Part shown: positions 10,231-19,679 of the stretch, piece after piece
Layout: every line of letters starts with the position of its first letter
Numbering within the stretch: position 1 is the stretch's first letter
From: Seminavis robusta
Taxonomy: Eukaryota > Bacillariophyta > Bacillariophyceae > Naviculales > Naviculaceae
Length of the DNA: 26,980 nt
Assembly: GCA_903772945.1 (NCBI GenBank)
Contig: CAICTM010001557.1
Location: forward strand, 1 to 26,980
Direction of reading: 5' to 3'
The notes under the pieces: generated by a model
The model's database searches: none
Told to the model about the DNA's origin: nothing
What the model saw: the letters and a program-made list of their open reading frames with translations, nothing else
Translations under genes and position numbers: made by a program

Positions 10231-10961
10231 GACATGTACTTCAATTCGGCAATACGAGAGAGTTGAGTCGTACTTCTGGTGGATGGCACGCAGAAAAAGC
10301 GAGCGATAACACCAGGCGGAGTTCAATAGCAGTGGCGCTTGGAAGCAGGGTCGTGCGTGCGGTACCAAGGGCTCACGGTCACCGTCCGAGATTTTGGTCC
10401 TCTTATCGCTCGCTCACTGCACCCTTCCAGTGCAGCTAATCTCTTGGAATTGCCCAGGAGGACGGTGTGGAGCTACCAACAATCTGCGAGAGATAGCCAC
10501 AGCGTCTTGGGTGGTGAAGAGCTCCAGGATGATGACGAGAGCCTCACTCTAACACCACCTTATCTAGCTAGAGCCGCATGAAACTGGCACGGTGCGTTCG
10601 AGCTGCGACGATGGTCATAGCCATTGGAGGGAGGGAGTGAAGAAAATAACAAATGTCATTAAATCTCCTGGGCTAAAGCTATTAATGCTTCATCGTTTTT
10701 AGCCCCGGTTAAATGCCTCAGTTTCAAAGATATTAATTAAGGTCCCTCTGAACCGAGAGCCGATGCTGGTAGTGACTGGATGCAAAAACGGGTCACGGAC
10801 TGAGGGACCATGCTAGCTTTTGGATTTTCGGTACTGTAGCTAGCTAATGGTACTAGCTAGCTACAGTCGTATTGTGGAATTTCGTAGTTACCATTGAGAA
10901 AGTCACGGTCAACTTCAGGTTTACCATTGATCATTTGTAGAAGCACAAATCAAAAGCAGCA
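10231..10961. other. divergent intergenic region, kinase / aldo-keto reductase
   Basis: About 730 bp between two divergent genes, so it probably carries both promoters. The first 130 bp stay open in the kinase frame but have no ATG. An AT-rich patch (10650-10740) contains an imperfect fold-back (GGGCTAAA near 10670 with TTTAGCCC near 10697), followed by GGTCCCTC at 10741 paired with GAGGGACC at 10802 and a 14-bp hairpin at 10833-10867. No gene is seen. Confidence 0.55.
10833..10867. repeat. perfect 14-bp inverted repeat (hairpin)
   Basis: ACTGTAGCTAGCTA at 10833-10846 is the exact reverse complement of TAGCTAGCTACAGT at 10854-10867, with a 7-nt loop. It ends 95 bp before the aldo-keto reductase ATG, so it could lie in the promoter or 5' leader. 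Confidence 0.8.
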
Positions 10962-12169
10962 ATGTTGAGAAGTGAGATTCTTGTTCTGGTTTTGGCCTGG
11001 CTTGGTCTTGTGGCGGGAGAAATGCCGACGCATAAGTTTTCCAACTGGGATAACATGCCACTACTCGGGCTTGGAGTGAGTTGTTGCTTCCGCTCTGGCA
11101 GCTGAATGATGAAGATTTTTGCCCAATCTGGTCGAATCATCGTTACAATCCCATCCTTACATAAAACTAATTCTTGAGCTTCCATTCCGGGCCTTCTTCC
11201 TGGGACCCCTATTTCATTTTGGTTTTTTGGCCTTTAGGACCCTTGGGGGGAATAATCCCGGGAGAGCCCGACGAAGTCAAGACAGCCTGTCAAGGAAGCC
11301 ATCAAGCCGGGTTACAGGCACATTGACTGTGCTGCCATTTACGGCAATGAAAAGGGAGTAGGTGAAGCCCTTGTGGAAAGTTTCAGTGAGGGAATTGTCA
11401 AACGAGAGGACATGTGGATCACATCCAAGGTGTGGAATGACAGCCATGAACAAGTGTCCACAGCCCTGAAAAAAAAACTCTGGCTGATTTGCAACTCGAT
11501 TATGTGGATTTATACCTTATTCATTGGCCTGTCACATTGAAGAATGGAGTTTCATTTCCCCAGGATAAGCATGACATGATTCTTTTTGATGCCGAAAGGA
11601 CTTGGAAAGCCATGGCATCAACAGTCGATATGGGTTTGGCCCATCACATTGGCGTTTCCAATTTTAGCACCCATAAACTTGGAAGAATTCTCGCAAATCA
11701 CCGCATCAAACCGGAAGTCAATCAGGTGGAATGTCACCCCTATCTGCAACAAAAACACTTGGTGCAGTTCTGCAGAATGAATGGAATTCTTGTTACCAAC
11801 TATTCCAGTATGGGATCGGGTGATCGCCCCGCAGCATTCAAACCCAAAGGAGAACCCGTCTTGTTGGAAGATGCCATGGTAAAGGAAGTGGCAGCTGCCG
11901 TGGGTGCTACTCCTGCCGGTGTCTTGTTGAAATGGGGTATCCAACAGGGTTCTGCGGTCATCCCAAAGTCGGCCAATCCTGATCGTCTAAAGCAAAACTT
12001 GGAGGTTCCAGAAACTGTCCAATTGGACGATGCCGCCATGGAGAAACTGAACGCCATGGATATACATCGTCGTTATGTAGATGGCGCTTTTTGGGCACTA
12101 TCAGGAAGCGCTTACACGGTCGAGACCTTGTGGGACGAAGTAGGAGATCCATTTCAAGAGGAACTCTAG
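10962..12169 (+). CDS. aldo-keto reductase with signal peptide; 5' half frame-disrupted
   Basis: Exon 1 (10962-11075) encodes a signal peptide-like leader (EILVLVLAWLGLVAG) and FSNWDNMPLLGLG, ending at GTGAGT. The next exon probably begins at 11238. The family signatures are present: GYRHIDCAAIYGNEKGVG with catalytic Asp and Tyr, WITSKVWN with Lys, LIHWP with His, GVSNF, and VIPKSANPDRLKQN. It should be an NADPH-dependent carbonyl reductase; the substrate is unknown. Only the last 226 codons (from 11489) are one clean frame. PDEVKTA and VKEAIK lie in different frames (extra base near 11288), and a 9-A run at 11469-11477 shifts the frame again where ALKKTLADLQLD would be expected. The stretch 11238-11266 also reads out of register. 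All are single-base or homopolymer type, so sequence error is as likely as decay. Confidence 0.8.
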
Positions 12170-12470
12170 ATATATACCATTTCGTTACAAACTATCTAGC
12201 TTCAACCCATAATAGCTAGAGTTTCAGAGACGCTCTCTGCTGACCGTTGCTAAAAGACCTGAATGACAACTCAGAAGCATGAAGGTGGGATTCTTGCAAA
12301 CCTGTAGGTTTATATATATTGACAGCAGTAGACTCGACTTGTTTCAATTTCTGCAACACTGGCTGGTCGGCACAGCCCTTGAATACGTCGCCTTCACTAG
12401 TAGTCAGTGGCAAGAGATGTAGCGTTTATTCTCAATTTGGGACCGCACGCCTCCCCTGATGAACCTGGCC
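12170..12470. other. convergent intergenic region (3' ends)
   Basis: This is the 3' flank shared by the aldo-keto reductase (ending 12169) and the IQM-like gene (ending 12471), which point toward each other. It contains TAGCTAG-type palindromes and a short TA run (12310-12320). No gene or structured RNA is seen. Confidence 0.6.
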
Positions 12471-13709
12471 TTATGAGACAAGTAGTGAGCCACGTCCACT
12501 GCTGGCTTCAAATGCAGAGACTCGGTCTTTCTTTCGTTTCTTGCGGTCATCCGCTCCTCCTGCCTTCTTGCTGCCCTTGGCTTCCTGTCGACAAACACGG
12601 ATCAACTGCTGTATGTCGACTTGAAATGAATTCAAGTCAATGCCCTGCTGATGCAGAAAGTACAAGACTCGTTGCATGTCCGCTTCCCCTGGGCGGTAGT
12701 GACCGGAATGAGGATAGAGCATCTCGAGGTAGCCTTGTGCATCAGTGATGAAGATCCCTGCCGCGGCCACGGCTTTGCCCCCAAAGAAGGATGAATGGTG
12801 AAAGCGCTGTCCTGTGGCAGCCGACTTAACCTTCTCGGCTCCATAAATGACGCTGTCTCGGAGCACAAAAATCCAGCCATTGGGTCCAGTAGTGACCGGC
12901 TGTCTCTGTCGCGAGACACGGCACTTTCCAGTCTCGTCACGTTCGAGCTCCAATGCATATTGACTCGTAACCTCGGGATCCCTAATGTAGAGGACAGTAT
13001 CCGAGTCAAGAACGGATCTGGGGCATTCTGGAAGATCGGGCAAAGGTTTTCCAGCAGCAGCACCATTGGAATCGAGCCAGTCAAAGAAATGGTTGGTGGG
13101 GTACCCCAAAGATTCCCAATGTCGGTAGTACAGTCGAAGATTCTTGCCATAACGGTGTTTCGAATCACTTACTTCCAACCAAGCTTTTCGGTGAATCTGG
13201 GCGACATTTCCACGGTTGACTCCACTTCGAATAATCTCGGGAGGATTGGCAGAGATCCCTCGATAGGCAATGTCGCCTTGAATGCGTGCTTCAATGGACA
13301 GAGGTAGCAGATGTGAGAAGGGTTGTTGTTGGCTTGACTTGGGTGTTGTTTGGGCAGATTCCGAGAAGCAAGTCTCTAGGTTCGTGAGACAAGTCTCAAG
13401 TTGAATGACTCGAGAGGTTCGTCTCTGACTTGCTGCCTTTGTTTCCGCTGCGGGAGCGCCTTTGTCCTCTTCTTCAGAGGAACTGTCCCCTTCCTCTACA
13501 ATCTCCTTGACGCGTCGTGGTTCTTCCACAGGCTCAGTTTCTTCCACGGCCTCATAGAACCTGGTGGCTTCTGCTAGCAGCCGGTTTTGACTACGGCTAC
13601 GGCAGATGAAGGGGTAGCAATGGCCGCTGTCTCGTAGTGCTGAAGAGTCATGGCTGCTGGATGCATTCATAACGAATCCACAGGTCATTGTGTCATTGTC
13701 AGGAATCAT
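12471..13709 (-). CDS. IQM-like protein (calmodulin-binding IQM family domain)
   Basis: The open frame continues upstream to 13826 but its first ATG is at 13709, giving 412 residues. The N-terminus (1-150) is Ser/Glu-rich and disordered (EEGDSSSEEEDKG). The C-terminal half carries blocks I recall from plant IQM proteins, in the same order: HRYGKNLRLYYRHW, FFDWLDSNG, LPECPRSVLDS, VLYIRDPE, GWIFVLRDSVIYGAEK, FHHSSFFGGKAVAAAG and YPHSGHYRPGEADM. The tail is Lys/Arg-rich (KKAGGADDRKKRKKDR) and could be a nuclear signal. I see no canonical IQ motif before the domain. Plant members act in Ca2+/calmodulin signalling; the biochemical role of the domain is not clear to me. It is convergent with the reductase. 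Confidence 0.7.
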   Translation of the reverse strand: MIPDNDTMTCGFVMNASSSHDSSALRDSGHCYPFICRSRSQNRLLAEATRFYEAVEETEPVEEPRRVKEIVEEGDSSSEEEDKGAPAAETKAASQRRTSRVIQLETCLTNLETCFSESAQTTPKSSQQQPFSHLLPLSIEARIQGDIAYRGISANPPEIIRSGVNRGNVAQIHRKAWLEVSDSKHRYGKNLRLYYRHWESLGYPTNHFFDWLDSNGAAAGKPLPDLPECPRSVLDSDTVLYIRDPEVTSQYALELERDETGKCRVSRQRQPVTTGPNGWIFVLRDSVIYGAEKVKSAATGQRFHHSSFFGGKAVAAAGIFITDAQGYLEMLYPHSGHYRPGEADMQRVLYFLHQQGIDLNSFQVDIQQLIRVCRQEAKGSKKAGGADDRKKRKKDRVSAFEASSGRGSLLVS

Positions 13710-14015
13710 TCTTGGCTTCAAAGTAAAATGGGACGAATTTGTCGCCAACAAGCTTGAAACTATAAGAAGACGACGACTGAATTCTTGCTTCTTTCGGATA
13801 CCAGGAGCCTCGTCATCCTGCAGCACGGTGCTCGACTGAAACGATGAATCTTCTCAAAAAGTGGGACAGATTCCTTTCTCATAGGACTTTTCTTTTGCTG
13901 TACTGAAAATTCCACAGTACCGCATCTTTCGCATGGTACCGGTATGGTGCCGCCTGTTTCGTTCTTCCACCCGACGTGTACAGTACTATCTGGTACGGGT
14001 GGCACTTTACCAGAA

Positions 14016-14055
14016 GATTCGATTCGATTCTGATTCGATTCGATTCGATTCGATT
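14016..14055. repeat. (GATTC)n microsatellite
   Basis: Three GATTC units, one T, then nearly five more units. Its reverse complement (GAATC) gives the IESNRIESN peptide seen in minus-strand frames, which are therefore not genes. It lies about 310 bp upstream of the IQM-like ATG. Confidence 0.9.
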
Positions 14056-14136
14056 TTCTCGTTTTGAGTGTTGAAACTGTTGCTGTCCAACTCCACCGCA
14101 TACTGTACTGCTGTCGAGGAGGTCACACACCAGAGC

Positions 14137-14470
14137 TTAGTAAAGCTGGTCCATCCCTGGGTCCCCCCTTTGTCTCCCTCTCTATGCCCAACCACGCCAG
14201 GCACCCCTCCGGGTCCAACATCTTCATCCTCGTTGCCCACAACGCCTTGACCAACGCCCAGACGGAAAGGGGATTTATCTCCAGACCCCGCACCCCACAC
14301 CAGCGAGACACCAGACCCGGTCCAGAACGTAAGTCTGACCATCGCAGGGACCTTATCCAGGGCTTACCGCTCCTATACCTACCCCAAGTCCATCTCCAGG
14401 CCCCACGCCTGGTCCCTCGTCGCCTGGCTGGACTCACCCTGGGATGGCCCATCTACATACCAGGTACCAT
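14137..14470 (+). pseudogene. decayed Pro/Thr/Ser-rich repeat tract
   Basis: In the plus direction three frames in turn read Pro-rich repeat-like peptide: WVPPLSPSLCPTTPGTPPGP (from about 14151), then later in another frame YPGLTAPIPTPSPSPGPTPG (from about 14350) and SSPGWTHPG. Stops and frame changes separate the pieces. This is what a degraded PSxx/PTxx-type coding array would look like, but C-rich low-complexity DNA could give the same reading by chance. Confidence 0.3.
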
Positions 14471-14703
14471 GAACCTAACATTGTCTTATCCCTAAAGGTA
14501 CGGTAGGCATGAAGAAGGGACGACCAGCATGATGCCAACTCGGTGACTTTTTACTTCTAACTAGCCGTAGCCATCTAGGTAGATGGCACAGGGAAAGGTA
14601 CATGTAAGGCGAGGGGATGCATGTATGTACTGTTTGTCATCAAATCAAAAGTTATCTACAGCAATGGAACCACATGGAGGATGTGAATAGCGTGGCTGCG
14701 AGC

Positions 14704-16660
14704 CTACTTTTGGGGCAACCGAATTTGGTCGAGCATCTTGAAGTGTTGTGGAACTGACACTAATGTATTCGCTGTGATGGCACCAGATGCCGCAGTAGCA
14801 GGAACTCCAATACCAGGGAAAGTAAAGTCACCAGTCAAAAGAAGCCCTTTCAGGGGAGTGGTGTGCCCTGGTAGAGTTTGTTTCCCCGCCTCCACCCTTG
14901 GACTATGTGGACATAAAGATGTTGCGGGTGAGTGGCTGGATATACGGCACGTTGATTGCACACATCCATGGGGGCACGACAGAGCAAAAATCTCAACTCA
15001 CCCATAAGCTCCCCTCGTTCTTCGAAGAAATCGTTCGTGGGTGAGAGGTGTCCCGATTTGTACCGTTCCGGGAACAGCTCGATCTCTGGCATTGGGGACA
15101 TATTGCTCAATGGCAGACCAAAGGAAGTCAGCCGCTTCATCCTTCTTTTGTTTGTACTCGTCCGAGTTGCGATCCATTCCAGCCCACCATTCGTACGGTT
15201 CCGTGGCAGGAACGTAGGCATGCAACACATGTTTTCCTGCGGGCGCCAACGTGGGATCGATCAAGGAGGGCATACTACATAGAACAATATTGCGGGGTGC
15301 TTCCACTCCTTCCGGTAAATCCCAGTCTTTGATGACGGCCCACTGTGCCGGGAAGTCCGCGCTCGGCTTCTCTGGAAGCCCCGCCGCATCAATGCCGGCA
15401 TGAATGTGGATAAAACTCTTCAAATCCGGGATACCGTCTTGTGTTGGATCGGTTTCTGTGAGCTTGGCCATGTACTCTTTCATGTCATTGGATATGTCAG
15501 CTTTTGATAAGAGTTTTTGCGTGACGTATGGATCAGCATTTGAAACCACTGCATGCTTGGCTCGTACTACTTTGCCATTGTTGAGTTTGACTCCGCATGC
15601 TTTGCCGTCTTCCACCAAGATTTCGTCAACGTGCGCATTCAAGCAAACTTGTCCCTGATACTTTCGAATGGCTCTTACCAGAGTCTCCACAATGGCCCCA
15701 CTACCTCCCTTTGGAAAGTCCAGAGTGACACCAGGGCGGTACCAATCAGCGAGCATGTATGCTATAACCGCATTCATCGTCCCCTCAGCCGGTAGCCCCT
15801 GCAACAGGAAACAAAGCATCGACAACCTAGATTGGATTTTGGAGGCAACAGTTTATTTACTTGAGAAACGGCAAATTGAACCAAATTCATGTGGCTGTGT
15901 TGTTGATGACTTACCAATTCTTGACAAACTTGTTTTCGAGTTGCATTTCTTCTACGATGACACTGAATGGTTCGTTGAGTGCTTGTCCCTGCTTGAGTGT
16001 CTCAAAGAGTTCCATTGGATATTTCAAGAGTGTCAATATGGCCCCGGCGTCTTCTCGCAACGCCATGGATGTCAGTGCTTGTGCCGCATTGGACAATGGT
16101 GCCATTCTCTCCATGATGGCAGCAAACTCTTCCTGGGCACCCTCCCCTCCATACTTTTCCAGCACATCTCCAAATTCTTCGGGTCCAATTTTGGCAGCAA
16201 ACTTTTCTCCCGTGGGCAACACGGTACCCCAGCGGTCGTATGTGATCCAGTCGCAATCTTCACCGACAATTTGGAAAATGTTCTTGAGTGGATTGGGTGA
16301 CTCGTCCATGCTCAAGCCCGAGTATAGAGATGGACCGGATTCAAAGTGAAAGCCTCGTCGTTCCCATGTGTGTGCTGCGCCACCGGGAGCATCGTGGGAT
16401 TCCAGGACCACGGTTCGTTTGTCACAGTAGGAGAGCAATGCGGCACACGATAGTCCTGCCAAGCCAGACCCAATGACAACCACGTCCACTTCATCTTCTG
16501 GCAAGTCATCGGAAGTTACCTTGACAGCCAAAGCAGAGGAGCGAAGAAATATTGGGCGGGAAGGAAGGACGGAAAAACCGACAACCTCGGTCCACAAGCA
16601 GCAACCAAGGATCAGTCCAAGTGCCCTACTGTAACTGGAAGAGACGGGGGGTAACTTCAT
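14704..16660 (-). CDS. CRTISO: carotenoid isomerase (CRTISO-type), plastid-targeted, three exons
   Basis: Exons 16660-15915, 15826-15002 and 14902-14704 join to 589 residues; the introns are 88 nt (GTAAGT...CTAG) and 99 nt (GTGAGT...ATAG). The enzyme should be the FAD-dependent cis-trans isomerase that turns poly-cis lycopene precursors into all-trans lycopene. Visible features: dinucleotide-binding VVVIGSGLAGLSCAALLSYC (60-79) with E87 and GGAAHTWERRG, FESGPSLYSG, LPAEGTMNAVIAYMLADWYR, DFPKGGSGAIVETL, and the C-terminal FAD motif GDFTFPGIGVPATAASG. The N-terminus has a signal peptide with a VVG|FSVLPSR site, where Phe after the cleavage point is the diatom plastid rule. The related phytoene/zeta-carotene desaturases are less likely, given the NAVIAYMLADWYRPG block. 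It is divergent from the acetyltransferase at 16937. Confidence 0.9.
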
Positions 16661-16936
16661 CTTACTATCTCACTTCTGCTTGACTCTAGCTAGCTAGGTC
16701 CATTTACGGTAAATGGACTTGAACTGCCACCCTTTGGTGGACAACTCTTGGTTTCAGACGGACTTGCTCAGCGCTGTGCAAGGCACTTTTGGTTGAGGAT
16801 CAACACGTCACTCATGAGCCACTAGTGAACCAGAACGTAAACGAAAGATCTTTTTACGGGAACCGGTACCGTACCGCGTCCTCTGACATCCATTCTCGTC
16901 CCCTTTAACAACATAATACTCTCCCGTTTGACAATA
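16661..16936. promoter_or_regulatory. shared divergent promoter, carotenoid isomerase / acetyltransferase
   Basis: Only 276 bp separate the two start codons. The interval holds a CTAGCTAG palindrome (16687-16697), a 10-bp inverted repeat GTCCATTTAC/GTAAATGGAC (16698-16718) just upstream of the isomerase start, a GAGTGACGTGTT site on the minus strand (16802-16813), and a GGTACCGTACCG cluster near 16864-16876. Confidence 0.55.
16802..16813 (-). promoter_or_regulatory. GAGTGACGTGTT, candidate bZIP site
   Basis: It reads AACACGTCACTC on the plus strand. It is identical over 12 bases to the site at 7816-7827. It lies about 140 bp upstream of the isomerase ATG and 125 bp upstream of the acetyltransferase ATG. 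The TGACGT core fits the CO2/cAMP-responsive elements known from diatoms. Confidence 0.35.
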
Positions 16937-17542
16937 ATGAAGCAAGTTCATAGCCTTCTTAGCGACCCCAAGGGGGATGTTGCGGCAATCCGAGAATTGT
17001 TTAAAGAAACATTTGGTGCTTCGGAAGGTCCCAACGAAGGCCAGCTTATCGGAACGCTGGCTGAGAACATGATCCAACAAACTCCGGAAAACGATCTCCA
17101 TGTGTTCGTCACAAAGCTACACGAAGACGACAGCGGCAACAGCACGGGCGGTGCATTGGCAGGTTGTATCATATTCTCCAGGATGACGTTTTCCAGCCAG
17201 CCCGAGACTGGGGCGATGCTGTTAGGTCCAGTGGGAGTTCTTCCAGCGCATCAAAAACAAGGCATTGGCAAGGGATTGATTCAGTTTGGCTTGAAAAATC
17301 TCCAAGAAGATACCAGCAACAAGGGGAAGCTTGATCTGGCAATGGTATATGGCGACCCAAAGTATTATTCCAAAGTGGCTAATTTCATCCCGGTCAACTG
17401 CGAAACCATTCCAGCACCCTTTAAATTGTCTCAACCCCAAGGCTGGCAAGCCTTGTCCTTGACGGGCCAAGAAGACGAAATTAAAGCCATCCAAGGAACT
17501 TCTTCTTGTGTGGAAGCAATGAGCAAACCCGAATTGTGGTGA
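16937..17542 (+). CDS. GNAT-family N-acetyltransferase (YhbS-like)
   Basis: A single exon of 201 residues; ATG 16937 is the first in frame (the frame opens at 16928 without an ATG). The acetyl-CoA-binding motif A is clear: LLGPVGVLPAHQKQGIGKGL with the Q-x-x-G-x-G loop, after the beta strands LAGCIIFSRM. The following VYGDPKYYSKVANFIPV and PAPFKLSQPQGWQALSL match my memory of the bacterial YhbS subgroup, including the conserved GDPxYY step. The acceptor substrate is unknown. There is no obvious targeting peptide, so it is probably cytosolic. It shares a short divergent promoter with the carotenoid isomerase. Confidence 0.85.
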   Translation: MKQVHSLLSDPKGDVAAIRELFKETFGASEGPNEGQLIGTLAENMIQQTPENDLHVFVTKLHEDDSGNSTGGALAGCIIFSRMTFSSQPETGAMLLGPVGVLPAHQKQGIGKGLIQFGLKNLQEDTSNKGKLDLAMVYGDPKYYSKVANFIPVNCETIPAPFKLSQPQGWQALSLTGQEDEIKAIQGTSSCVEAMSKPELW

Positions 17543-18226
17543 CGAAGGAATGAATGAAACTGAGAAATTCGATTTCGTTTTTTAGATTTTCTTATTTGGA
17601 GGAGTGACAAACATCCCATGTTCGAAGATAGAGTACAGTCGTACTGCTTCCGTGCTCACTTTTGAGGATTAAAATTGAGTTGAAATATTCTCTAGCAATG
17701 GAACACAAGCAACTGCTTCTTGTTCTAACATGTTTAGAGTTGGTAGATGTTGGTAGAACGATAGGTGGTTTTCCAAGACACCGGAGCCGCATGCATACTG
17801 GTACACTAGCTAGTTGTTGCAATGCCACGGAATAGCTGGCTAGCCAGTTTTCTGATAGACTTGCTGGTTTACGTTTGGGACACGTTCTGAGTTCTGTTCG
17901 CTTTCTTTCTTCCCCATAGTGCGTCTTTTTCGCCGAGCCAGGGGACTGTTGGCATAACTCCTAAACAGGCCGTGGGAGTGCCGATGCAGTGCCAACGGGA
18001 TTTCCAAGCCGTTTGCAAATTACCGTTTCACAACGTCGATTGAATCTTGGGACCATCCGACAAAATTCTCACTTTTGGTTGTGGGATCGGCTTTCGATAG
18101 TTTCGATCCGGAGCGGTTGTATGTGCCTGCTACTAGCTGGTAGTACAGCTGCTGGACAAACAACAAAAGCATCCTCCTTTTTGAATCTGAGTTATAGTCG
18201 AGGAGATTGAAGGCAAGAAGAGCAAC
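17543..18226. other. intergenic region, no gene recognised
   Basis: This stretch holds the 3' flank of the acetyltransferase and the presumed promoter of the next plus-strand gene. It contains CTAGCTAG/TAGCTGG-type palindromes (17810-17845, 18133-18145) and pyrimidine-rich tracts near 17898-17930. No coherent open frame or RNA gene is seen. Confidence 0.6.
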
Positions 18227-19246
18227 ATGGTATCGTCATCGTCTACAGCAGGCCCTTCATCAAGTTCGCGTCGACGAGACGAAGCGCAACAGCAGAGGCG
18301 TCAATCGGCTTCTTCCGCATCCACCCGTCGTTCTCACCATCATAATCAAAGACGGCAACATGACGCGTATTCTGCTTGTGGGAGCCGCCAGGAAGTCGAT
18401 TCTTCCTTTGAAGAAGAATGCAACGACAGCCGCTATCATGATGACGACGCGGATCCACTGGGAGATTCTTCTTCTGTGGTAGAAGGACCCATCTTTCCAC
18501 CCACTTGCCAGGTATCTCAACGAAGACGACGCACTGGCGCGGCAAGCGTTTCCACGGCCGGAATGGTCCCTTCTCGCTTGATGGAAGCATTCTCCTGTCT
18601 TTGCATTGGGACTACCATAGGAGGAGCACCTGCTGATTATGTGGAGACACAAGAAGAACAATTGGCACACCGTCCAGCACATCATGGCTATTACAACCAA
18701 CGTGATCGGCAGTATCAACATCAAGGAGGAAGGAAAGGGGCAACTAGTACAGCCACCACGCACGTCACTGGACATCTTTGGCCACAGGTTTCATCGTCGT
18801 CGTCTTCGTCGTCCTCTCAAGCAACTCCACCGCCGGCTATCCTTCACAGTGGCAGCGGCAGCAGCAGTAGCGATGGCAGCAGCAGGCATTACGAGGCACC
18901 TTCCGCAATGTTTGCCTATCCAGATGGTAGTACGACCAAGAAACTGGTAGTCCCAACTACGTATGTTACCGATCGCAGGACTGGACACTTGGTCAAACGA
19001 CACACCCAACCACGACGTCAAGGCCATCAGAAACGTCCATGCCGCAGTAGTTATGTCTTTCGACCCGTTACTCTGGCAGAACTACAGCAGAGCATTGACA
19101 TGGCCAACAGTAGGAGTCGCAGTCACAATAACCATCATCACACGAACAGTACGACACGGACCAGGAGCAATACCACACAGGAGTCTCTCGATAGCATCTA
19201 TACCGTCCGTTTGCCGGAGGAAGAACCGAGGTACTTTGACCTTTAA
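18227..19246 (+). CDS. hypothetical low-complexity Ser/Arg/His-rich protein
   Basis: One uninterrupted frame of 339 codons from ATG 18227. I do not recognise the family. The sequence is Ser/Arg/Gln/His-rich with homopolymers (nine Ser near residue 190, a HHH run, PPP). Islands of less biased sequence that could be conserved are GMVPSRLMEAFSCLCIG (near 112-128), SAMFAYPDGSTTKKLVVPT, VTDRRTGHLVKR, SSYVFRPVTLAELQQSIDM and the end, SIYTVRLPEEEPRYFDL. The last islands look like short linear motifs in a disordered protein. There is no signal peptide or membrane span. The frame length and the islands in both halves argue for a real gene despite the bias. Confidence 0.65.
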   Translation: MVSSSSTAGPSSSSRRRDEAQQQRRQSASSASTRRSHHHNQRRQHDAYSACGSRQEVDSSFEEECNDSRYHDDDADPLGDSSSVVEGPIFPPTCQVSQRRRRTGAASVSTAGMVPSRLMEAFSCLCIGTTIGGAPADYVETQEEQLAHRPAHHGYYNQRDRQYQHQGGRKGATSTATTHVTGHLWPQVSSSSSSSSSQATPPPAILHSGSGSSSSDGSSRHYEAPSAMFAYPDGSTTKKLVVPTTYVTDRRTGHLVKRHTQPRRQGHQKRPCRSSYVFRPVTLAELQQSIDMANSRSRSHNNHHHTNSTTRTRSNTTQESLDSIYTVRLPEEEPRYFDL

Positions 19247-19679
19247 AAATCCCATGCATTGCTGGTAGGCAGGATCGAGGCACAGTCAGACCGATACAAC
19301 AGCATGCAGCCAACATTGGGAGCGGGTGCGGCGATGCTTGGGGCTGTGGTTGGGCAAAGATCTTCATGGTACCAAGAATTGGATGTCCAGACATTATTTT
19401 ATGTACAGTGCTTCACTATTACTATTTGACAAGGGTAATGCCAACTTGCAGGAAGAAAAGGAATGATTGAATGATTTCTTTCGCAAACTCTCCATGTTAT
19501 GTGAAGGCTATACCCCACAGCTATGTACTACAGTATACTGTAACCCAATAACTCAGAGTCAGCTGTAACTTGTGATGCGGCAAGGAAACGTGTCATCATG
19601 CTTTTGTGGACTTGCTACACAGGCGACCTTGCAGCTTCCACAGCTTGCACTGGACGAAGTCCGATTACCCCGCCCTCCA

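Larger units (their letters stand above)
13710..14703. other. intergenic region with microsatellite and Pro-rich relic
   Basis: No intact gene. The first 120 bp are open in the IQM-like frame without an ATG. A GATTC array (14016-14055) is followed by a C-rich, Pro/Thr-coding tract (about 14137-14470, plus) broken by stops and frame changes, then GTACC palindromes around 14463-14510 and unremarkable AT-rich sequence up to the carotenoid isomerase stop at 14704. Confidence 0.55.

Noticed and set aside
10670..10809. Possible MITE between GGTCCCTC and GAGGGACC and the nearby fold-back
   Set aside because: The arms are only 8 bp, there is no clear target-site duplication, and a second copy is not visible in the window.
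14007..14342. 111-codon minus ORF and overlapping frames with SNRIES repeats
   Set aside because: They arise from the GATTC microsatellite and G-rich sequence opposite the Pro-rich tract; no conserved protein is visible.
15668..16349. Long plus-strand ORFs (210 and 162 codons) around the carotenoid isomerase
   Set aside because: They are antisense to well-supported isomerase exons and cross its introns.
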